DNA from: Lineus longissimus
Lineage: Eukaryota > Nemertea > Pilidiophora > Heteronemertea > Lineidae
DNA length: 64,000 nt
Assembly: GCF_910592395.1 (NCBI RefSeq)
Contig: NC_088313.1
Coordinates: 4,840,501-4,904,500 of the forward strand
Direction: 5' to 3'
In this document: positions 47,201-64,000 of the stretch, piece by piece
How the letters are laid out: each line of letters starts with the position of its first letter
Numbering within the stretch: the stretch's first letter is position 1
Position numbers and translations under genes: made by a program
The notes under the pieces: generated by a model
What the model saw: the letters and a program-made list of their open reading frames with translations, nothing else
The model's database searches: none
What the model was told of the DNA's origin: nothing

Positions 47201-49150
47201 CTAGGAGAAGGAACTATCTATACATGCTTCCCGAAATTGGTGGCTTGCATTGGAACTAACTTTTTCCCCCTTGTCCGTCATTAAAGGCATTCAAGTGTGT
47301 TGGTCAACCATGACTATATCCTTTGTCCCTCCACCATAAGGCCTAGTTTCCCCTTATGACATCACTATTTCGGACACTCGGCGCCCCATTTCTGGAAAGG
47401 TGTATACCAGCATTTGTGAACTGTGAAGTCAGTAGATGCAATAATTCGAGACATTTCCATCAACAGAGTGAATATAAGCTTGTTATCATTGAACTCGATA
47501 GGGATATCATTCATGTAAATGTCAAATTATTGCCCTGAGAGAAATCCTCTGGTGGGTTTAGCTGTGCCTTGTATACTGGATGGTCCATAGGCCCTGATTG
47601 TAGCTGAATGCAGCCTATATACAATGTAGCCAGTCTCGACTGTTACATGTAGCACTGTGTATAGTAGAACCTCCCTTAGCGGACACCTCTCTATAAAGGA
47701 CACCCTCTCTACTAAGGACACTAGTTTTGGTCCCAAATTGGTTGTTGCAATTCAATTTGACCTCTCTAATCAGGACACCTCTCCATTAAGGACAGCACTT
47801 GTCCACCCCGAGGGTGTCCTTAATAAAGAGGTTCTACTGTATATTCATAGCTATTCCCAATATTCTTAGCGTTTATCTTATCTCCTTTGTTCTGATTTTC
47901 AGAAGGACGATTCTCAATCAGCAACCGCAACATCAGGCAGCACAGGCAGCACAGGCAGCCCAAGTTACAAAGTGCGCTCCGCAGGAAGTAGAACACCCGA
48001 AAGCATTCGAGAGGGCAACGTCTTCACGCCAACTGCAGAAAACGAGTTGGAAGCCATCTTGGAAAAAGACGAAACCATAGAATCGGAACCGAGCAAGTCA
48101 CCTATGTCGCCACTTGATGTTGACGAGCCTGAAGTATTTGGAAGGGAGACGCGGTCAAGGGAGACCAAGTCACGTCCGTTAACGACCTCAACAGAAATGA
48201 CAATTTCGGAGACACCAACTGATGGTGCCGATTACTCGGACTCCGAGTCACTCTATCGGCCATTTTCTGGCGTTTCCACATCAGGGAAGTCGCACGACTC
48301 TGACCAACAGGTTGATCCTGACAGGCAGAGCAGCAAACTTCAGTTCGTTCAGTCCTACATTGAAGCCGGGACGCCCGGTGGTTTTGGGCGGCGTTCGAGA
48401 TTTTTGTCGTCTTTGACACCTAGGGGTTCCACGAGGGAACGGAATACCCCAAAGAAGACTGTGTTACACTTTCGTTATGATATGGAGAATGTGGATAGTT
48501 TGGTAGGGATAGATCTGTCTGACCCAAACGCACCGCAGAAAACTCCAACACCTACCAAGGCAGGAAAACCTGCAATGATTGATCGAAGTCTCCCCAGATT
48601 TGATCCTGGGGCGGCTGATGAGATTGTTCAAGTTGACAGTGAGGGTTCTAGTGTGCCGTCCAGCGTAGATGATCCGAGTGAGGTCATAGCCGAACCACAG
48701 AATGACATCGATGAACTCATTGCTGATGTTGTTCTTCGTGCAGTGGAGAGTTTGCAAGACAGTAATGCAGCATCAGAGGATATGAATGCTGGGGAGAAAT
48801 CTGAACTGGAACAAATTCAGTTCGATCAACAGACAAGAGCATTAGAAACTGAATCGAATGAGGCATCCGAATTGAAATCGGACGAGAAACCATCCGAAAC
48901 AATGGATGCTCCACCATCCGACACAAAAATGGATGGAAATTCTGACACTGGTTCTGCTGTAGAAGTTGGAGACGAAAATGGCACACTGGTTGAAGGGATT
49001 GGAGAGGGTATGAGTCAATCTGATGGGGACGCTTGTCTGTCAGAGTCGAAGAAAGACAGAGAGTCAACGAGGCGTGTCCCAGAAAGATTGAAATCTGAGA
49101 TTACTGTGATTCTTGAAGATACCGAGGGTAAAACCGACATCATTGTGTAG
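31458..49150 (+). CDS. HEATR4: HEAT repeat-containing protein 4-type gene, complete, 14 coding exons
   Basis: Exons: 31458-32269, 33731-33870, 37292-37435, 38098-38214, 38408-38637, 38816-38930, 41281-41594, 42157-42360, 42829-42933, 44294-44477, 45279-45464, 46190-46379, 46916-47111, 47903-49150. They join without a frame break to 4185 nt, 1394 codons plus TAG. Residues 1 to about 520 are a conserved-looking charged region, rich in Lys near 180-270. About 520-979 are repeated helix pairs of HEAT type: VRLAAAITLF, VKKAAAQCLGKTG, VREQCCITC, KVKALALQALGKI, VRAEACHAITALD. The last exon adds a 415-residue Ser/Glu/Asp-rich tail that looks disordered. HEAT arrays are scaffolds for protein contacts; the molecular role of HEATR4 is not established. 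The family name is from recalled similarity to vertebrate HEATR4; another HEAT protein is possible. Confidence 0.8.
32340..33025. mobile_element. foldback with ACTCGGA-motif arms
   Basis: About 75-bp arms: GGGCAATTCGTGCCGAGTCC at about 32366 and its inverse at about 32975, with AGTTCCGAGTCT / AGACTCGGAACT at the inner ends. MITE A13 lies in the loop. Confidence 0.6.
32710..32893 (+). mobile_element. MITE family A, copy 13, inside a foldback
   Basis: Lies in the loop of the foldback at 32340-33025; the right TIR has decayed to GAGGTTTTTATT. Confidence 0.7.
33731..33870 (+). CDS. HEATR4: HEATR4 exon 2
   Basis: Encodes LLEQIRMQARDSDRPTDPYS and FYRLPTGIRKQQKY. Acceptor TTCTTCTAG, donor GTCAGT; phase 2 to 1. 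Confidence 0.8.
33990..34210 (+). mobile_element. family C hairpin, copy 1
   Basis: About 100-bp arms (GTGACCCGCTCTACCAAAAC, then CTTGACAGGTTGATACGG, and ATTGTAGACCTTTTGTGAAA), nearly perfect, around a short loop. HEATR4 intron 2. Confidence 0.75.
34438..34700 (+). repeat. imperfect tandem duplication, about 165 bp
   Basis: ACATGATCCATCA(A/G)GGCCTA and CATATCCATCTTTGT occur twice in the same order. Confidence 0.55.
34908..35150 (+). mobile_element. family G MITE, copy 2
   Basis: Contains AATTACTGGTGGTCC and CAATGAACGGCATAGACC. Confidence 0.55.
35496..35718 (+). mobile_element. family F MITE, copy 1
   Basis: TTAAAGGGGGACTATAGGC and GCCTATATTGTCCCTTTAA ends; TTAA target site. Confidence 0.6.
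36023..36204 (-). mobile_element. MITE family A, copy 14
   Basis: Full length; one of two family A copies within 450 bp. Confidence 0.75.
36305..36474 (-). mobile_element. MITE family A, copy 15
   Basis: Only 100 bp from copy 14 and in the same orientation. Confidence 0.75.
36727..36969 (+). mobile_element. family G MITE, copy 3
   Basis: AAAGGGGTACGCCGTTCG start, AACGAGCAGTGTAGGCC end; imperfect terminal inverted repeat. Confidence 0.6.
37292..37435 (+). CDS. HEATR4: HEATR4 exon 3
   Basis: Encodes AINKTAHAIEVKPRQFSPPP and LRDHMNEHIGD. Acceptor TTTTTAG, donor GTAGGT; 48 codons in all. Confidence 0.82.
37627..37866 (+). mobile_element. family G MITE, copy 4
   Basis: About 900 bp from copy 3 and very similar; HEATR4 intron 3. 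Confidence 0.6.
38098..38214 (+). CDS. HEATR4: HEATR4 exon 4
   Basis: Encodes GIGEDIQECSPSTFAGHIRQ and LWANNSYR. The start is set by phase: among the AG dinucleotides in the open stretch only the one at 38096-38097 keeps the frame, although its pyrimidine tract is weak. Donor GTGAGT. Confidence 0.68.
38408..38637 (+). CDS. HEATR4: HEATR4 exon 5
   Basis: Encodes NQIHNLDGPDDIILMETNNK, a Lys/Asp-rich stretch DAKKKDEKKGGKR, and WRELPELID. Acceptor ATTTTTCAG, donor GTAAGA, ending in phase 0. Confidence 0.85.
38816..38930 (+). CDS. HEATR4: HEATR4 exon 6
   Basis: Encodes SADVLYKLGPGNEIDYQKIS and ARSNLSLVKI. Acceptor TTTTTCAG, donor GTAAGT; ends in phase 1. Confidence 0.85.
39020..39560 (-). mobile_element. 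tRNA-derived SINE split between its A and B boxes
   Basis: Minus strand: the A-box TTAGCTCAGTCG is at 39530-39519 and the B-box GGGTTCGAATCC at 39126-39115. They are separated by MITE copy A16 (39152-39515) flanked by TA on both sides. Removing it leaves a normal tRNA-like box spacing. Confidence 0.55.
39152..39515 (-). mobile_element. MITE family A, copy 16, internally triplicated
   Basis: The block from GTCCTGATTAGAGAGG to CCTTAATAGAGAGG is present three times nearly unchanged, doubling the element's length. Confidence 0.75.
39561..40536. other. no gene found
   Basis: HEATR4 intron 6 sequence; no exon-like frame. Confidence 0.4.
40537..40700 (+). repeat. 88-bp tandem duplication
   Basis: TTGCACTTCCCTGTGGATGT and the next about 40 nt occur at 40539 and 40627 almost unchanged. 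Confidence 0.75.
40998..41180 (-). mobile_element. MITE family A, copy 17
   Basis: Ends 100 nt before HEATR4 exon 7. Confidence 0.75.
41281..41594 (+). CDS. HEATR4: HEATR4 exon 7 (HEAT region begins)
   Basis: Encodes DDWRGKWFLNQRFADATTSD and two helix pairs with IRLKAIMTVARAA and VRLAAAITLFTI. Acceptor ATTTTTCAG, donor GTACAT. Confidence 0.88.
41870..42125 (+). mobile_element. MITE family A, copy 18, expanded
   Basis: Six consecutive 18-bp units TCTCTATTAAGGACAACC in the left half; ends 31 nt before HEATR4 exon 8. Confidence 0.75.
42157..42360 (+). CDS. HEATR4: HEATR4 exon 8
   Basis: 68 codons, EELLRTALRSNSTVDRWAAS through ATHLLALLSQDIANS. A MITE ends 31 nt before it, leaving a very short repeat-free acceptor (ATTTTTAG). 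Confidence 0.88.
42829..42933 (+). CDS. HEATR4: HEATR4 exon 9
   Basis: 35 codons, QLVYSMLAEQLNSSSWRHKV then ACKAIPVLNG, one HEAT helix pair. Acceptor TTTTTTCAG, donor GTAAAT. Confidence 0.88.
43440..43720 (+). mobile_element. tRNA-derived SINE (V-SINE-like)
   Basis: A-box TGGCAGAGTGG at about 43454, B-box-like GGTTCGACAC about 30 nt on, core TTTGTGTCCTTGGGCAAGGC, and a tail with GGGGGAGTGATACACC. HEATR4 intron 9. Confidence 0.65.
43763..44122 (+). mobile_element. family E MITE, copy 1
   Basis: About 360 bp from TTAAAGGGTAACTCG to CATAGTATCTCTTTAA; carries GATGACGTCAC. HEATR4 intron 9. Confidence 0.65.
44294..44477 (+). CDS. HEATR4: HEATR4 exon 10
   Basis: Encodes EVKKAAAQCLGKTGHGKEVH and RVRADAIGRLGHL, the most strongly conserved-looking HEAT units. 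Acceptor CTTTCAG, donor GTAAGA; a long hairpin repeat begins 25 nt after the donor. Confidence 0.9.
44502..44722 (-). mobile_element. family C hairpin, copy 2
   Basis: Same arms; the loop is in the opposite orientation, so the element is inverted relative to copy 1. Starts 25 nt after HEATR4 exon 10. Confidence 0.75.
44965..45154. mobile_element. family C hairpin, degenerate
   Basis: Ends GTGACGCGCCATGACAAAAC and TGTTGTGGTGGGTCAC; the interior has diverged. Confidence 0.5.
45279..45464 (+). CDS. HEATR4: HEATR4 exon 11
   Basis: Encodes IMTAKLLPIFLRCFEDSYVS, VREQCCITCSNLKIKDD and FDPIWKVKALALQ. Acceptor TTTTTTAG, donor GTAAGC. Confidence 0.9.
45768..46126 (-). mobile_element. family F MITE with another MITE inside
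   Basis: Family F body interrupted at about 45968-46111 by a unit with TCTTCACATCTGACGTCACA and inverse GTGACGTCAGTGAAGA ends. Confidence 0.6.
46190..46379 (+). CDS. HEATR4: HEATR4 exon 12
   Basis: Encodes LLWALRYETEAAVRAEACHA and TAEILQERYLVECSQLVK. The donor GTACGT at 46380 runs straight into the end of a pogo-like MITE (starts 46385). Confidence 0.9.
46385..46566 (+). mobile_element. MITE family A, copy 19, at a splice donor
   Basis: Starts 5 nt after the last base of HEATR4 exon 12, so donor positions +6 onward are MITE sequence. Confidence 0.8.
46916..47111 (+). CDS. HEATR4: HEATR4 exon 13
   Basis: Encodes EITEALKMFDI, DTVAQIKEEVRKLCTRNNIC and RLIHRPKSGEK. Acceptor CTCTTGCAG, donor GTAATT; ends in phase 0. 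Confidence 0.87.
47221..47406 (+). mobile_element. family H MITE, copy 3
   Basis: HEATR4 intron 13; nearly collinear with copy 1. Confidence 0.6.
47660..47842 (+). mobile_element. MITE family A, copy 20
   Basis: Full length; 60 nt before HEATR4 exon 14. Confidence 0.75.
47903..49150 (+). CDS. HEATR4: HEATR4 last exon, acidic tail
   Basis: Phase-0 exon of 415 codons plus TAG. It opens with a short repeat GSTGSTGSP and continues Ser/Glu/Asp-rich with few hydrophobic runs, ending ITVILEDTEGKTDIIV. The reading frame has no ATG near its start, so it is only reached by splicing. Confidence 0.85.
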   Translation, partial: KDDSQSATATSGSTGSTGSPSYKVRSAGSRTPESIREGNVFTPTAENELEAILEKDETIESEPSKSPMSPLDVDEPEVFGRETRSRETKSRPLTTSTEMTISETPTDGADYSDSESLYRPFSGVSTSGKSHDSDQQVDPDRQSSKLQFVQSYIEAGTPGGFGRRSRFLSSLTPRGSTRERNTPKKTVLHFRYDMENVDSLVGIDLSDPNAPQKTPTPTKAGKPAMIDRSLPRFDPGAADEIVQVDSEGSSVPSSVDDPSEVIAEPQNDIDELIADVVLRAVESLQDSNAASEDMNAGEKSELEQIQFDQQTRALETESNEASELKSDEKPSETMDAPPSDTKMDGNSDTGSAVEVGDENGTLVEGIGEGMSQSDGDACLSESKKDRESTRRVPERLKSEITVILEDTEGKTDIIV

Positions 49151-49570
49151 GTTGTTTCAGAAAGAATCTACTCATGTGTCTGTCCTTTTTAAATATATCT
49201 ATCTGTAACATGTAACTGTAAGTGCCTTGAGAATGAGATGTTGATAATTTAGGGATCGTGACAGAAGATATTGATATTTTTGTTTCTGATCTTTTTGAAT
49301 TGTGCCTGAAATATTTTGACATCTTTATGTCTTTTGATTAAAAAATCTGCAGCTTAAACCATATCCGTCCTAAATTAATGATAGAATAGAAACATTAAAT
49401 TATGTCGTGCAGCGATATGTTTGAATGGTAAGTGCTTTATGAAGAGCTTAATTTTGTATATTTGTTTTATTTTTTAGTGTATATTTTGTAAATACATATA
49501 TTAAACATAAAAATAATATCTTGTACAAAACAGGAGTACGTAAATTGAATAAATGGAGACAATTTAATGT
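49151..49570 (+). terminator. HEATR4: HEATR4 3' UTR with poly(A) signal
   Basis: AT-rich sequence after the stop, with AATAAA at 49548-49553. No transposon lies between stop and signal. Confidence 0.55.
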
Positions 49571-50345
49571 AAATTTAAGATTTGATTCGTCATTTTATGT
49601 TCAGACTACAGAGACCGTCATGAAGAGAAACTATGGGACATCAAGTTTTGCAGAACTTACTGAAACTGGAAGCAGTACAGGTAATCACTGGTAGAAGAAC
49701 TGTTGTGTGCAGAATGCAAGTTTGGTCGATTATCATCACACTAATAACATAAGTGCCTAAATCATTTTTTGTACTTTTCAGAAATTAAAGAAAACCTATT
49801 CAAATTTTCAAAAACTTGTGTTTATTTTCAATTTACCTTACAAAAGTACTTAATAACAGTACAAAAATGATACGATAACTGATTTTGCCAAATGTGGCTT
49901 ACATAAGGCCTGAACTGACATAGGCATAAATGCAACTAACAGTAATTTGACATAGGCACTTTCCATCATTGACTTGGGCATTTTCCCATGGACGTAATGA
50001 TACATAGGCAGTTGTGCATGTGGAATATTACCTGTCGCAGAAAAATGCCAGTGTCCGAGAGAAAAATGCCTATGTCAAAAGCTTGAGTTAGGCGAAAATG
50101 CTTTTTCTAGGTAATCAGCTTTGTGATTGGTTGTTTGACTTATGCATATAGTTCAGATTGTGTGGCTTACTATGGGGAGCCATTTCTTTAAAAAATCTCG
50201 ATTTGGCCAAAAATTGAGTTAGGCACTTGTGTTTTAGTAGTCCTTGGTATAGGTGGCGAAGGCCCTCTTGCTTGGTTATGGTCCAGAGTCATTCCAGTCC
50301 TTGCATTGTGATAAGATCGGTAAAACCTCTCCATTAAACGTCATA
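49571..50345. other. HEATR4-NDOR1 intergenic region, no gene found
   Basis: No open frame or clear repeat; several AGGCAT/TAGGCA words at 49920-50100. Confidence 0.4.
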
Positions 50346-50431
50346 TGTGACCCGTTCCAGCAAAACCAGTCGCATGTCGCTCTGAGCTTGGCATGTTGAG
50401 ACAGACGGACGGTTTGTTCATTTCACTATTG

Positions 50432-50519
50432 TCAATTTGACCTCTAATCAGGGCACCTCTATATTAAGGACAGCACTTGTCAGTCCCGAGGGTGTCCTTA
50501 ATAGAGAGGTTCTACTGTA
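50432..50519 (+). mobile_element. MITE family A, right half
   Basis: Fused on its left to half of a family C hairpin (from about 50346). Confidence 0.6.
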
Positions 50520-50602
50520 CACCAATTCAATATATATTATCAGTACAGAGTCCAGGCAATTATTGAACCACCTGCAATGGACACATCCACCAGGAAGACC
50601 TC

Positions 50603-50662
50603 CTTATCAAGGACAGCACTAGTCAGTCCCAAGGGTGTCCTTAATAGAGAGGTTCTACTGTA
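50603..50662 (+). mobile_element. MITE family A, right-end fragment
   Basis: Only the last 60 bp remain. Confidence 0.6.
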
Positions 50663-50727
50663 CCTTTGTACAAGACAGATCAAGGTTAAAAAAACCACTC
50701 AGAAAGTCTCACATTGTCATCGATAAT

Positions 50728-50733
50728 TTTATT
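50728..50733 (-). terminator. NDOR1: possible NDOR1 poly(A) signal
   Basis: TTTATT on the plus strand is AATAAA on the minus strand, about 390 nt past the stop. A MITE (50817-51058) lies between them, so the real site may be nearer. Confidence 0.3.
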
Positions 50734-50816
50734 TCATATTTTAAACAATTATTATTTAATAATATTATCATAGTATACTTGAGCCAAATAAAAGCACAGG
50801 CATTGTATAAATCACT

Positions 50817-51058
50817 TAAAGGGACAATATTGGCAACAGCTAGGCAGGCAAAATAAAGTTACAGAAAGTCGCCAATAGGGGTCTCTCACATCTCACGATA
50901 CGTTGAAATGATCTAACAATATGTTGAAATGATTCACGCTTGTACAAGCAACATATTTAGTGCTGAATCTGATATGACCCAGGACCCTTACTGTGTATAT
51001 TAGTCACCTGAAGATGGCCAAATTAGCCCTTCTGCTCCTGCCTATAGTCCCCCTTTAA
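50817..51058 (-). mobile_element. family F MITE, copy 3
   Basis: TTAAAGGGACAATATTGGC and GCCTATAGTCCCCCTTTAA; between the HEATR4 and NDOR1 ends, with a 25-bp internal duplication. Confidence 0.6.
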
Positions 51059-51121
51059 CACAAGGTTCCCCGGAAGACAACTGTGTCAAAAGTCTAAAAC
51101 ATGCGGAGAAATCGTCCTGTA

Positions 51122-63375
<12,254 letters not shown>

Positions 63376-64000
63376 CCTGCTGTCAATGGCGACAGTGTTT
63401 TGCCGTTACAGATTCCAAGAAGATTTCTGGAAGTGATGGTACATTGTATATATTAATTAGTATTAGGAAGGGACATGAAAGTAATGGCGTAGGGCCTATA
63501 CTAATTAAACGGCTGATTTAGGGGGTGGCTTTTGAGGTGTCCGCCCCCTTTTGGAGAGGAATGATTTTTAAGGGTGCCTCTCCCTAACAATTACAAGCCA
63601 ACTTTTTTGCCCAAAGATACCTGGAAATTGCAAGGCGCACAGAGAGAATAAATAACACATTCAATACTGGAGTGCCTACTGGAGCACATATTTGACCATA
63701 GACAGCAAATTGATTTTGTCAGCACAACAGTCAACACGACACAGCTTGGATTCGAAATGTCACACCGTCCATGGGCAGAGCTGTTTAACAATACAATATA
63801 ATCGTGTTTACCATCCAAGACGATGTTTTTCATCATGTTGTCCAATAATGAGATGACGTAATCTGCACGTCACGTATAACCTTTCTTAAAAATTAACAGC
63901 ATATGTCCGACAATAAATACTGCAGATACACACACATCTCTCTATCCGGAATTCGGTAACAAAATTACTGACCGAAAAAACCCTTCTAATGCAGAAATGG

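Overview
This is intron-rich animal nuclear DNA packed with short non-autonomous transposons. I read three conserved protein-coding genes from exon translations, splice signals and phase bookkeeping: an SLC24-type K+-dependent Na+/Ca2+ exchanger, a HEAT-repeat protein of the HEATR4 type, and the diflavin reductase NDOR1. All three are animal families. The density of MITEs and SINEs, the many TAGGCCTA-type octamers and long introns built from foldback repeats suggest a marine invertebrate (deuterostome or lophotrochozoan). I cannot name the species or phylum from the sequence alone.

Layout. Positions 1-11165 hold almost only repeats: 301-bp tandem units inside a 3.1-kb inverted-repeat frame, foldback elements, a 23-bp minisatellite, and one possible signal-peptide exon on the minus strand. 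Positions 11166-29980 carry the first seven coding exons of the exchanger on the minus strand; its second half lies off the left edge. Positions 29981-31451 are a head-to-head promoter region. Positions 31458-49150 carry a complete 14-exon HEATR4-type gene on the plus strand (1394 codons, phase consistent throughout). Positions 51122-63375 carry a complete 13-exon NDOR1 on the minus strand (595 codons, close to the length of the human protein). HEATR4 and NDOR1 are tail to tail with about 2 kb between stop codons.

How the genes relate. They do not form a pathway. The exchanger is a plasma-membrane or organelle Ca2+ transporter. NDOR1 is a cytosolic NADPH-FAD-FMN electron donor for cytosolic Fe-S cluster assembly. 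The HEAT-repeat protein is of unknown function.

The non-genic part is the more unusual: a pogo/Tc1-like MITE with about 28 copies, several of them internally expanded; a set of foldback elements whose arms are built from short motifs that differ from element to element; a repeat family that carries perfect DR3 nuclear-receptor half-site pairs; and repeat edges that stop about 30 nt from several 3' splice sites and within 5-10 nt of two 5' splice sites.
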